Shown: piece after piece, positions 1-11,563 of the stretch
Layout: every line of letters starts with the position of its first letter
How positions within the stretch are numbered: position 1 is the stretch's first letter
DNA from: Henricia sp. BOLD:AAB3569
Taxonomy: Eukaryota; Echinodermata; Asteroidea; Spinulosida; Echinasteridae
DNA: 64,000 nucleotides
NCBI GenBank assembly: GCA_037783545.1
Contig: JBBELK010001632.1
Coordinates: 1-64,000, forward strand
Reading direction: 5' to 3'
The notes under the pieces: generated by a model
What the model saw: only the letters and a program-made list of their open reading frames with translations
What the model was told of the DNA's origin: nothing
Databases searched by the model: none
Made by a program: the position numbers and the translations under genes

Positions 1-285
1 GCAATATAGAGTGTTTGGAGCATGCAAAATTTGAAGTTCGTCGGAATATTTTTTGACCTCCAAATTTGCCGACGTTTGGACCACACTTTGACCAAAATCC
101 CGTCCCAAACTGGGCCGCGTCAACGACAGTCCGAAGGACTGAGCATGCGCACGAGTCAGGAATACACCAAAGAGGTGTGTACAGACAGCCACAGGTTGCG
201 GGAGCATCAGGAAGCGCCAACCCCTTTTTTTTCTAAACTCTGAAATTTCTCTGCCATTTCCCGGCGAAAGTCTGTCAATTTTTTA

Positions 286-360
286 GGACAAGTGCGCAAT
301 ATAGAGTGTTTGGAGCATGCAAAATTTGAAGTTCGTCGGAATATTTTTTGACCTCCAAAT
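286..360 (+). repeat. Box shared between satellites A and B (A version)
   Basis: This segment aligns with 26,645-26,720 in satellite B. It begins GGACAAGTGCGCAATATAGAG in A and GAACACGTTTGCGATATAGAG in B (16 of 21 identical). It then contains CAAAATTTGAAGTTCGTC, identical over 18 bases to the B copies with TTCGTC, and ends near CTCCAAAT (B: TTCCAAAAT). It is the only long similarity between the monomers, and the A-B junction falls at its right side. It may be the remnant of a common ancestor or a conserved protein-binding segment. Confidence 0.85.
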
Positions 361-421
361 TTGCCGACGTTTGGACCACACTTTGACCAAAATCCCGTCC
401 CAAACTGGGCCGTGTCAACGA

Positions 422-436
422 CAGTCCGAAGGACTG
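422..436 (+). other. Perfect 6-bp stem hairpin repeated in each A monomer
   Basis: CAGTCC, loop GAA, GGACTG: a perfect inverted repeat present in nearly every A monomer. Some copies change only the loop (AAA, near 725). Others break one pair: CAGTCC-GAA-TGACTG near 2,195, 4,565, 6,050, 14,637 and 22,220, and CAGTCT near 7,528. It could extrude as a small cruciform or fold in a satellite transcript. Function is not known. Confidence 0.75.
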
Positions 437-456
437 AGCATGCGCACGAGTCAGGA

Positions 457-475
457 ATACACCAAAGAGGTGTGT
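457..475 (+). other. Second short hairpin repeated in each A monomer
   Basis: ACACC (459-463), loop AAAGA, GGTGT (469-473). The stem extends in RNA by a T-G wobble and one A-T pair. It lies about 20 bases downstream of the first hairpin, with GAGCATGCGCACGAGTCAGG between them. It is conserved in nearly all A monomers outside the indel-rich block. The pair may be a structural element of the monomer or of a transcript. Confidence 0.6.
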
Positions 476-516
476 ACAGACAGCCACAGGTTGCGGGAGC
501 TTCCAGGAAGCGCCAA

Positions 517-528
517 CCCCTTTTTTTT
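517..528 (+). other. C4T8 tract, length-variable in satellite A
   Basis: Every A monomer has a CCCC run followed by T, usually eight, varying from about six to ten between copies (for example C4T6 near 1,110, and C5 with T8 near 6,731). It is the main length-polymorphic site and explains most 295-297 bp spacing differences in clean regions. A pol III terminator could look like this, but no convincing promoter boxes precede it. Confidence 0.7.
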
Positions 529-1495
529 CTAAACTCTGAAATTTCTCTGCCATTTCCCGGCGAAAGTCTGTCATTTTTTTAGGACAAGTGCGCAATATAG
601 AGTGTTTGGAGCATGCAAAATTTGAAGTTCGTCGGAATATTTTTTGACCTCCAAATTTGCCGACGTTTGGACCACACTTTGACCAAAATCCCGTCCCAAA
701 CTGGGCCGTGTCAACGACAGTCCAAAGGACTGAGCATGCGCACGAGTCAGGAATACACCAAAGAGGTGTGTACAGACAGCCACAGGTTGCGGGAGCATCC
801 AGGAAGCGCCAACCCCTTTTTTTTCTAAACTCTGAAATTTCTCTGCCATTTCCAGGCGAAAGTCTGTCAATTTTTTAGGACAAGTGCGCAATATAGAGTG
901 TTTGGAGCATGCAAAATTTGAAGTTCGTCGGAATATTTTTTGACCTCCAAATTTGCCGACGTTTGGACCACACTTTGACCAAAATCCCGTCCCAAACTGG
1001 GCCGTGTCAACGACAGTCCGAAGGACTGAGCATGCGCACGAGTCAGGAATACACCAAAGAGGTGTGTACAGACAGCCACAGCTTGCGAGAGCATCCAGGA
1101 AGCGCCAACCCCTTTTTTCTAAACTCTGAAATTTCTCTGCCATTTCCCGGCGAAAGTCTGTCAATTTTTTAGGACAAGTGCGCAATATAGAGTGTTTGGA
1201 GTATGCAAAATTTGAAGTTCGTCGGAATATTTGTTGACCTCCAAATTTGCCGACGTTTGGACCACACTTTGACCAAAATCCGTCCCAAACTGGACCGCGT
1301 CAACGACAGTCCGAAGGACTGAGCATGCGCACGAGTCAGGAATACACCAAAGAGGTGTGTACAGACAGCCACAGGTTGCGGGAGCATCCAGGAAGCGCAA
1401 CCCCTTTTTTTCTAAACTCTGAAATTTCTCTGCCATTTCCCGGCGAAAGTCTGTCAATTGTTTAGGACAAGTGCGCAATATAGAGTGTTTGGAGC

Positions 1496-2974
1496 ATGCA
1501 AAATTTGAAGTTCGTCGGAATATTTTTTGACCTCCAAATTTGCCGACGTTTGGACCACACTTTGACCAAAATCCCGTCCCAAACTGGGCCGTGTCAACGA
1601 CAGTCCGAAGGACTGAGCATGCGCACGAGTCAGGAATACACCAAAGAGGTGTGTACAGACAGCCACAGCTTGCGAGAGCATCCAGGAAGCGCCAACCCCT
1701 TTTTTTCTAAACTCTGAAATTTCTCTGCCATTTCCCGGCGAAAGTCTGTCAATTTTTTAGGACAAGTGCGCAATATAGAGTGTTTGGAGTATGCAAAATT
1801 TGAAGTTCGTCGGAATATTTGTTGACCTCCAAATTTGCCGACGTTTGGACCACACTTTGACCAAAATCCCGTCCCAAACTGGGCCGCGTCAACGACAGTC
1901 CGAAGGACTGAGCATGCGCACGAGTCAGGAATACACCAAAGAGGTGTGTACAGACAGCCACAGGTTGCGGGAGCATCCAGGAAGCGCCAACCCCTTTTTT
2001 TTCTAAACTCTGAAATTTCTCTGCCATTTCCCGGCGAAAGTCTGTCAATTTTTTAGGACAAGTGCGCAATATAGAGTGTTTGGAGCATGCAAAATTTGAA
2101 GTTCGTCGGAATATTGTTTGACCTCCAAATTTGCCGACGTTTGGACCACACTTTGACCAAAATCCCGTCCCAAACTGGGCCGCGTCAACGACAGTCCGAA
2201 TGACTGAGCATGCGCACGAGTCAGGAATACACCAAAGAGGTGTGTACAGACAGCCACAGTTTGCGGGAGCATCCAGGAAGCGCCAACCCCTTTTTTTTCT
2301 AAACTCTGAAATTTCTCTGCCATTTCCCGGCGAAAGTCTGTCAATTTTTTAGGACAAGTGCGCAATATAGAGTGTTTGGAGCATGCAAAATTTGAAGTTC
2401 GTCGGAATATTTGTTGACCTCCAAATTTGCCGACGTTTGGACCACACTTTGACCAAAATCCCGTCCCAAACTGGGCCGCGTCAACGACAGTCCGAAGGAC
2501 TGAGCATGCGCACGAGTCAGGAATACACCAAAGAGGTGTGTACAGACAGCCACAGGTTGCGGGAGCATCCAGGAAGCGCCAACCCCTTTTTTTTCTAAAC
2601 TCTGAAATTTCTCTGCCATTTCCCGGCGAAAGTCTGTCAATTTTTTAGGACAAGTGCGCAATATAGAGTGTTTGGAGCATGCAAAATTTGAAGTTCGTCG
2701 GAATATTTTTTGACCTCCAAATTTGCCGACGTTTGGACCACACTTTGACCAAAATCCCGTCCCAAACTGGGCCGCGTCAACGACAGTCCGAAGGACTGAG
2801 CATGCGCACGAGTCAGGAATACACCAAAGAGGTGTGTACAGACAGCCACAGGTTGCGGGAGCATCCAGGAAGCGCCAACCCCTTTTTTTTCTAAACTCTG
2901 AAATTTCTCTGCCATTTCCCGGCGAAAGTCTGTCAATTTTTTTGGAAAAGTGCGCAATATAGAGTGTTTGGAGC
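1496..2974 (+). repeat. Higher-order block A1, copy 1 (5 monomers)
   Basis: Five monomers carry variants in the same order as 3,864-5,344: CAGCTTGCGAG; GAGTATGC with ATTTGTTG; ATTGTTTG with CCGAATGACTG; ATTTGTTG; then a consensus-like monomer. The offset is 2,368-2,370 bp, that is 8 monomers. Similarity stops where copy 1 continues with a GCAACATTTG monomer and copy 2 with a CAAATTTTCCG monomer. Confidence 0.8.
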
Positions 2975-3250
2975 ATGCAACATTTGAAGTTCGTCGGAAT
3001 ATTTTTTGACCTCCAAATTTGCCGACGTTTGAACCACACTTTGACCAAAATCCCGACCCAAACTGGGCCGTGTCAACGACAGTCCGAAGGACTGAGCATG
3101 CGCACGAGTCAGGAATACACCAAAGAGGTGTGTACAGACAGCCACAGGTTGCGGGAGCATCCAGGAAGCCCCAACCCCTTTTTTTTTCTAAACTCTGAAA
3201 TTTCTCTGCCATTTCCCGGCGAAAGTCTGTCAATTTTTTAGGACAAGTGC
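2087..3250 (+). repeat. Higher-order block A2, copy 1 (4 monomers, far pair)
   Basis: Four monomers in the variant order ATTGTTTG; ATTTGTTG; consensus; GCAACATTTG with the rare TTTGAACCACAC (near 3,031). The same order and the same rare TTTGAACCACAC appear about 20,022 bp downstream. Confidence 0.8.
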
Positions 3251-3863
3251 GCAATATAGAGTGTTTGGAGCATGCAAAATTTGAAGTTCGTCGGAATATT
3301 TTTTGACCTCCAAATTTTCCGACGTTTGGACCACACTTTGACCAAAATCCCGTCCCAAACTGGGCCGTGTCAACGACAGTCCGAAGGACTGAGCATGCGC
3401 ACGAGTCAGGAATACACCAAAGAGGTGTGTACAGACAGCCACAGGTTGCGGGAGCATCCAGGAAGCGCCAACCCCTTTTTTTTCTAAACTCTGAAATTTC
3501 TCTGCCATTTCCCGGCGAAAGTCTGTCAATTTTTTAGGAAAAGTGCGCAATATAGAGTGTTTGGAGCATGCAAAATTTGAAGTTCGTCGGAATATTTTTT
3601 GACCTCCAAATTTGCCGACGTTTGGACCACACTTTGACCAAAATCCCGTCCCAAACTGGGCCGCGTCAACGACAGTCCGAAGGACTGAGCATGCGCACGA
3701 GTCAGGAATACACCAAAGAGGTGTGTACAGACAGCCACAGGTTGCGGGAGCATCCAGGAAGCGCCAACCCCTTTTTTTTCTAAACTCTGAAATTTCTCTG
3801 CCATTTCCCGGCGAAAGTCTGTCAATTGTTTAGGACAAGTGCGCAATATAGAGTGTTTGGAGC

Positions 3864-5344
3864 ATGCAAAATTTGAAGTTCGTCGGAATATTTTTTGACC
3901 TCCAAATTTGCCGACGTTTGGACCACACTTTGACCAAAATCCCGTCCCAAACTGGGCCGTGTCAACGACAGTCCGAAGGACTGAGCATGCGCACGAGTCA
4001 GGAATACACCAAAGAGGTGTGTACAGACAGCCACAGCTTGCGAGAGCATCCAGGAAGCGCCAACCCCTTTTTTTCTAAACTCTGAAATTTCTCTGCCATT
4101 TCCCGGCGAAAGTCTGTCAATTTTTTAGGACAAGTGCGCAATATAGAGTGTTTGGAGTATGCAAAATTTGAAGTTCGTCGGAATATTTGTTGACCTCCAA
4201 ATTTGCCGACGTTTGGACCACACTTTGACCAAAATCCCGTCCCAAACTGGGCCGCGTCAACGACAGTCCGAAGGACTGAGCATGCGCACGAGTCAGGAAT
4301 ACACCAAAGAGGTGTGTACAGACAGCCACAGGTTGCGGGAGCATCCAGGAAGCGCCAACCCCTTTTTTTTTCTAAACTCTGAAATTTCTCTGCCATTTCC
4401 CGGCGAAAGTCTGTCAATTTTTTTAGGACAAGTGCGCAATATAGAGTGTTTGGAGCATGCAAAATTTGAAGTTCGTCGGAATATTGTTTGACCTCCAAAT
4501 TTGCCGACGTTTGGACCACACTTTGACCAAAATCCCGTCCCAAACTGGGCCGCGTCAACGACAGTCCGAATGACTGAGCATGCGCACGAGTCAGGAATAC
4601 ACCAAAGAGGTGTGTACAGACAGCCACAGTTTGCGGGAGCATCCAGGAAGCGCCAACCCCTTTTTTTTCTAAACTCTGAAATTTCTCTGCCATTTCCCGG
4701 CGAAAGTCTGTCAATTTTTTAGGACAAGTGCGCAATATAGAGTGTTTGGAGCATGCAAAATTTGAAGTTCGTCGGAATATTTGTTGACCTCCAAATTTGC
4801 CGACGTTTGGACCACACTTTGACCAAAATCCCGTCCCAAACTGGGCCGCGTCAACGACAGTCCGAAGGACTGAGCATGCGCACGAGTCAGGAATACACCA
4901 AAGAGGTGTGTACAGACAGCCACAGGTTGCGGGAGCATCCAGGAAGCGCCAACCCCTTTTTTTTCTAAACTCTGAAATTTCTCTGCCATTTCCCGGCGAA
5001 AGTCTGTCAATTTTTTAGGACAAGTGCGCAATATAGAGTGTTTGGAGCATGCAAAATTTGAAGTTCGTCGGAATATTTTTTGACCTCCAAATTTGCCGAC
5101 GTTTGGACCACACTTTGACCAAAATCCCGTCCCAAACTGGGCCGCGTCAACGACAGTCCGAAGGACTGAGCATGCGCACGAGTCAGGAATACACCAAAGA
5201 GGTGTGTACAGACAGCCACAGGTTGCGGGAGCATCCAGGAAGCGCCAACCCCTTTTTTTTCTAAACTCTGAAATTTCTCTGCCATTTCCCGGCGAAAGTC
5301 TGTCAATTTTTTAGGACAAGTGCGCAATATAGAGTGTTTGGAGC
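3864..5344 (+). repeat. Higher-order block A1, copy 2 (5 monomers)
   Basis: Matches 1,496-2,974 monomer by monomer, including diagnostic substitutions such as CAGCTTGCGAG and the CCGAATGACTG plus CAGTTTGCGGG pair. The next monomers contain the same two variants as the first region but in swapped order, as expected from unequal exchange between out-of-register HORs. Confidence 0.8.
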
Positions 5345-7122
5345 ATGCAAAATTTGAAGTTCGTCGGAATATTTTTTGACCTCCAAATTTTCCGACGTTT
5401 GGACCACACTTTGACCAAAATCCCGTCCCAAACTGGGCCGTGTCAACGACAGTCCGAAGGACTGAGCATGCGCACGAGTCAGGAATACACCAAAGAGGTG
5501 TGTACAGACAGCCACAGGTTGCGGGAGCATCCAGGAAGCGCCAACCCCTTTTTTTTCTAAACTCTGAAATTTCTCTGCCATTTCCCGGCGAAAGTCTGTC
5601 AATTTTTTAGGAAAAGTGCGCAATATAGAGTGTTTGGAGCATGCAACATTTGAAGTTCGTCGGAATATTTTTTGACCTCCAAATTTGCCGACGTTTGGAC
5701 CACACTTTGACCAAAATCCCGACCCAAACTGGGCCGTGTCAACGACAGTCCGAAGGACTGAGCATGCGCACGAGTCAGGAATACACCAAAGAGGTGTGTA
5801 CAGACAGCCACAGGTTGCGGGAGCATCCAGGAAGCGCCAACCCCTTTTTTTTTCTAAACTCTGAAATTTCTCTGCCATTTCCCGGCGAAAGTCTGTCAAT
5901 TTTTTAGGACAAGTGCGCAATATAGAGTGTTTGGAGCATGCAAAATTTGAAGTTGGTCGGAATATTTTTTGACCTCCAAATTTGCCGACGTTTGGACCAC
6001 ACTTTGACCAAAATCCCGTCCCAAACTGGGCCGTGTCAACGACAGTCCGAATGACTGAGCATGCGCACGAGTCAGGAATACACCAAAGAGGTGTGTACAG
6101 ACAGCCACAGGTTGCGGGAGCATCCAGGAAGCGCCAACCCCTTTTTTTTCTAAACTCTGAAATTTCTCTGCCATTTTCCGGCGAAAGTCTGTCAATTTCT
6201 TAGGACAAGTGCGCAATATAGAGTGTTTGGAGCATGCAAAATTTGAAGTTCGTCGGAATATTTTTTGACCTCCAAATTTGCCGACGTTTGGACCACACTT
6301 TGACCAAAATCCCGTCCCAAACTGGGCCGCGTCAACGACAGTCCGAAGGACTGAGCATGCGCACGAGTCAGGAATACACCAAAGAGGTGTGTACAGACAG
6401 CCACAGGTTGCGGGAGCATCCAGGAAGCGCCAACCCCTTTTTTTTCTAAACTCTGAAATTTCTCTGCCATTTCCCGGCGAAAGTCTGTCAATTTTTTAGG
6501 ACAAGTGCGCAATATAGAGTGTTTGGAGCATGCAAAATTTGAAGTTCGTCGGAATATTTTTTGACCTCCAAGTTTGCCGACGTTTGGACCACACTTTGAC
6601 CAAAATCCCGTCCCAAACTGGGCCGCGTCAACGACAGTCCGAAGGACTGAGCATGCGCACGAGTCAGGAATACACCAAAGAGGTGTGTAAAGACAGCCAC
6701 AGGTTGCGGGAGCATCCAGGAAGCGCCAACCCCCTTTTTTTTCTAAACTCTGAAATTTCTCTGCCATTTCCGGGCGAAAGTCTGTCATTTTTTTAGGACA
6801 AGTGCGCAATATAGAGTGTTTGGAGCATGCAAAATTTGAAGTTCGTCGGAATATTTTTTGACCTCCAAATTTGCCGACGTTTGGACCACACTTTGACCAA
6901 AATCCCGTCCCAAACTGGGCCGTGTCAACGACAGTCCGAAGGACTGAACATGCGCACGAGTCAGGAATACACCAAAGAGGTGTGTACAGACAGCCACAGG
7001 TTGTGGGAGCATCCAGGAAGCGCCAACCCCTTTTTTTTCTAAACTCTGAAATTTCTCTGCCATTTCCCGGCGAAAGTCTGTCATTTTTTTAGGACAAGTG
7101 CGCAATATAGAGTGTTTGGAGC

Positions 7123-8306
7123 ATGCAAAATTTGAAGTTCGTCGGAATATTTTTTGACCTCCAAATTTGCCGACGTTTGGACCACACTTTGACCAAAATC
7201 CCGTCCCAAACTGGGCCGCGTCAACGACAGTCCGAAGGACTGAGCATGCGCACGAGTCAGGAATACACCAAAGAGGTGTGTACAGACAGCCACAGGTTGC
7301 GGGAGCATCCAGGAAGCGCCAACCCCTTTTTTTTCTAAACTCTGAAATTTCTCTGCCATTTCCCGGCGAAAGTCTGTCAATTTTTTAGGAAAAGTGCGCA
7401 ATATAGAGTGTTTGGAGCATGCAAAATTTGAAGTTCGTCGGAATATTTTTTGACCTCCAAATTTGCCGACGTTTGGACCACACTTTGACCAAAATCCCGA
7501 CCCAAACTGGGCCGTGTCAACGACAGTCTGAAGGACTGAGCATGCGCACGAGTCAGGAATACACCAAAGAGGTGTGTACAGACAGCCACAGGTTGCGGGA
7601 GCATCCAGGAAGCGCCAACCCCTTTTTTTTCTAAACTCTGAAATTTCTCTGCCATTTCCCGGCGAAAGTCTGTCAATTTTTTAGGACAAGTGCGCAATAT
7701 AGAGTGTTTGGAGCATGCAAAATGTGAAGTTCGTCGGAATATTTTTTGACCTCCAAATATGCCGACGTTTGGACCACACTTTGACCAAAATCCCGTCCCA
7801 AACTGGGCCGCGTCAACGACAGTCCGAAGGACTGAGCATGCGCACGAGTCAGGAATACACCAAAGAGGTGTGTACAGACAGCCACAGGTTGCGGGAGCAT
7901 CCAGGAAGCGCCAACCCCTTTTTTTCCAAACTCTGAAATTTCTCTGCCATTTCCCGGCGAAAGTCTGTCAATTTTTTAGGACAAGTGCGCAATATAGAGT
8001 GTTTGGAGCATGCAAAATTTGAAGTTCGTCGGAATATTTTTTGACCTCAAAGTTTGCCGACGTTTGGACCACACTTTGACCAAAATCCCGTCCCAAACTG
8101 GGCCGCGTCAACGACAGTCCGAAGGACTGAGCATGCGCACGAGTCAGGAATACACCAAAGAGGTGTGTACAGACAGCCACAGGTTGCGGGAGCATCCAGG
8201 AAGCGCCAACCCCTTTTTTTTTCTAAACTCTGAAATTTCTCTGCCATTTCCGGGCGAAAGTCTGTCAATTTTTTAGGACAAGTGCGCAATATAGAGTGTT
8301 TGGAGC
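7123..8306 (+). repeat. Higher-order block A3, copy 1 (4 monomers)
   Basis: Four monomers repeated at 9,491-10,675 with an offset of 2,368-2,369 bp (8 monomers). The order is consensus; CCGACCC type; AAAATGTGAAG with CCAAATATGCC; CTCAAAGTTTGCC. Small private differences, such as CAGTCTGAAGG near 7,526 in this copy only, show the copies have diverged slightly. Confidence 0.78.
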
Positions 8307-10082
8307 ATGCAAAATTTGAAGTTGGTCGGAATATTTTTTGACCTCCAAATTTGCCGACGTTTGGACCACACTTTGACCAAAATCCCGTCCCAAACTGGGC
8401 CGTGTCAACGACAGTCCGAAGGACTGAGCATGCGCACGAGTCAGGAATACACCAAAGAGGTGTGTACAGACAGCCACAGGTTGCGGGAGCATCCAGGAAG
8501 CGCCAACCCCTTTTTTTTCTAAACTCTGAAATTTCTCTGCCATTTTCGGCGAAAGTCTGTCAATTTCTTAGGACAAGTGCGCAATATAGAGTGTTTGGAG
8601 CATGCAAAATTTGAAGTTCGTCGGAATATTTTTTGACCTCCAAATTTGCCGACGTTTGGACCACACTTTGACCAAAATCCCGTCCCAAACTGGGCCGCGT
8701 CAACGACAGTCCGAAGGACTGAGCATGCGCACGAGTCAGGAATACACCAAAGAGGTGTGTACAGACAGCCACAGGTTGCGGGAGCATCCAGGAAGCGCCA
8801 ACCCCTTTTTTTTCTAAACTCTGAAATTTCTCTGCCATTTCCCGGCGAAAGTCTGTCAATTTTTTAGGACAAGTGCGCAATATAGAGTGTTTGGAGCATG
8901 CAAAATTTGAAGTTCGTCGGAATATTTTTTGACCTCCAAATTTGCCGACGTTTGGACCACACTTTGACCAAAATCCCGTCCTAAACTGGGCCGTGTCAAC
9001 GACAGTCCGAAGGACTGAGCATGCGCACGAGTCAGGAATACACCAAAGAGGTGTGTACAGACAGCCACAGGTTGCGGGAGCATCCAGGAAGCGCCAACCC
9101 CTTTTTTTTCTAAACTCTGAAATTTCTCTGCCATTTCCCGGCGAAAGTCTGTCAATTTTTTAGGACAAGTGCGCAATATAGAGTGTTTGGAGCATGCAAA
9201 ATTTGAAGTTCGTCGGAATATTTTTTGACCTCCAAGTTTGCCGACGTTTGGACCACACTTTGACCAAAATCCCGTCCCAAACTGGGCCGCGTCAACGACA
9301 GTCCGAAGGACTGAGCATGCGCACGAGTCAGGAATACACCAAAGAGGTGTGTAAAGACAGCCACAGGTTGCGGGAGCATCCAGGAAGCGCCAACCCCCTT
9401 TTTTTTCTAAACTCTGAAATTTCTCTGCCATTTCCGGGCGAAAGTCTGTCATTTTTTTAGGACAAGTGCGCAATATAGAGTGTTTGGAGCATGCAAAATT
9501 TGAAGTTCGTCGGAATATTTTTTGACCTCCAAATTTGCCGACGTTTGGACCACACTTTGACCAAAATCCCGTCCCAAACTGGGCCGCGTCAACGACAGTC
9601 CGAAGGACTGAGCATGCGCACGAGTCAGGAATACACCAAAGAGGTGTGTACAGACAGCCACAGGTTGCGGGAGCATCCAGGAAGCGCCAACCCCTTTTTT
9701 TTCTAAACTCTGAAATTTCTCTGCCATTTCCCGGCGAAAGTCTGTCAATTTTTTAGGAAAAGTGCGCAATATAGAGTGTTTGGAGCATGCAAAATTTGAA
9801 GTTCGTCGGAATATTTTTTGACCTCCAAATTTGCCGACGTTTGGACCACACTTTGACCAAAATCCCGACCCAAACTGGGCCGTGTCAACGACAGTCCGAA
9901 GGACTGAGCATGCGCACGAGTCAGGAATACACCAAAGAGGTGTGTACAGACAGCCACAGGTTGCGGGAGCATCCAGGAAGCGCCAACCCCTTTTTTTTCT
10001 AAACTCTGAAATTTCTCTGCCATTTCCCGGCGAAAGTCTGTCAATTTTTTAGGACAAGTGCGCAATATAGAGTGTTTGGAGC
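8010..10082 (+). repeat. Higher-order block A4, copy 1 (7 monomers)
   Basis: Seven monomers repeated at 11,564-13,633 with an offset of 3,554 bp (12 monomers). Markers in order: CTCAAAGTTTGCC; GAAGTTGGTCGG; consensus; CGTCCTAAACTGG; GGTGTGTAAAGACAG with a C5 tract; consensus; CCGACCC. The shared rare CGTCCTAAACTGG (near 8,979 and 12,533) makes the match unambiguous. It overlaps block A3, so several exchange events are layered here. Confidence 0.78.
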
Positions 10083-10675
10083 ATGCAAAATGTGAAGTTC
10101 GTCGGAATATTTTTTGACCTCCAAATATGCCGACGTTTGGACCACACTTTGACCAAAATCCCGTCCCAAACTGGGCCGCGTCAACGACAGTCCGAAGGAC
10201 TGAGCATGCGCACGAGTCAGGAATACACCAAAGAGGTGTGTACAGACAGCCACAGGTTGCGGGAGCATCCAGGAAGCGCCAACCCCTTTTTTTTCTAAAC
10301 TCTGAAATTTCTCTGCCATTTCCCGGCGAAAGTCTGTCAATTTTTTAGGACAAGTGCGCAATATAGAGTGTTTGGAGCATGCAAAATTTGAAGTTCGTCG
10401 GAATATTTTTTGACCTCAAAGTTTGCCGACGTTTGGACCACACTTTGACCAAAATCCCGTCCCAAACTGGGCCGCGTCAACGACAGTCCGAAGGACTGAG
10501 CATGCGCACGAGTCAGGAATACACCAAAGAGGTGTGTACAGACAGCCACAGGTTGCGGGAGCATCCAGGAAGCGCCAACCCCTTTTTTTTTCTAAACTCT
10601 GAAATTTCTCTGCCATTTCCGGGCGAAAGTCTGTCAATTTTTTAGGACAAGTGCGCAATATAGAGTGTTTGGAGC
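9491..10675 (+). repeat. Higher-order block A3, copy 2 (4 monomers)
   Basis: Same variant order as 7,123-8,306. The following monomers differ: copy 1 continues with a GAAGTTGGTCGG monomer, copy 2 with a GAAGTTCGTCGG monomer. This marks an exchange point. Confidence 0.78.
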
Positions 10676-11563
10676 ATGCAAAATTTGAAGTTCGTCGGAA
10701 TATTTTTTGACCTCCAAATTTGCCGACGTTTGGACCACACTTTGACCAAAATCCCGTCCCAAACTGGGCCGTGTCAACGACAGTCCGAAGGACTGAGCAT
10801 GCGCACGAGTCAGGAATACACCAAAGAGGTGTGTACAGACAGCCACAGGTTGCGGGAGCATCCAGGAAGCGCCAACCCCTTTTTTTTCTAAACTCTGAAA
10901 TTTCTCTGCCATTTCCGGGCGAAAGTCTGTCAATTTTTTAGGACAAGTGCGCAATATAGAGTGTTTGGAGCATGCAAAATTTGAAGTTCGTCGGAATATT
11001 TTTTGACCTCCAAATTTGCCGACGTTTGGACCACACTTTGACCAAAATCCCGTCCCAAACTGGGCCGCGTCAACGACAGTCCGAAGGACTGAGCATGCGC
11101 ACGAGTCAGGAATACACCAAAGAGGTGTGTACAGACAGCCACAGGTTGCGGGAGCATCCAGGAAGCGCCAACCCCTTTTTTTTCTAAACTCTGAAATTTC
11201 TCTGCCATTTCCCGGCGAAAGTCTGTCAATTTTTTAGGAAAAGTGCGCAATATAGAGTGTTTGGAGCATGCAAAATTTGAAGTTCGTCGGAATATTTTTT
11301 GACCTCCAAATTTGCCGACGTTTGGACCACACTTTGACCAAAATCCCGTCCCAAACTGGGCCGCGTCAACGACAGTCCGAAGGACTGAGCATGCGCACGA
11401 GTCAGGAATACACCAAAGAGGTGTGTACAGACAGCCACAGGTTGCGGGAGCATCCAGGAAGCGCCAACCCCTTTTTTTTCCAAACTCTGAAATTTCTCTG
11501 CCATTTCCCGGCGAAAGTCTGTCAATTTTTTAGGACAAGTGCGCAATATAGAGTGTTTGGAGC

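Larger units (their letters stand above)
317..612 (+). repeat. Representative satellite A monomer (296 bp)
   Basis: In order: the end of the box shared with satellite B; a TTTGGACCACACTTTGACC stretch; the CAGTCC-GAA-GGACTG hairpin; a second SphI site (GCATGC) in GAGCATGCGCAC; the ACACC-AAAGA-GGTGT hairpin; a GC-rich segment ending CGCCAACCCC; a T8 tract; CTGAAATTTCTCTGCC; CCGGCGAAAGTCTGTC; a T6 run; then the next box. The two GCATGC sites per monomer (315-320 and 438-443) split it into about 123 and 173 bp. The start point is arbitrary because the repeat is circularly permutable. Confidence 0.95.

Noticed and set aside
530-575. Hammerhead ribozyme in satellite A (GCGAAAGTCTGTC region)
   Set aside because: A GAAA followed by GTC is present, but the required CTGANGA core is absent upstream on this strand, and I found none on the reverse strand.
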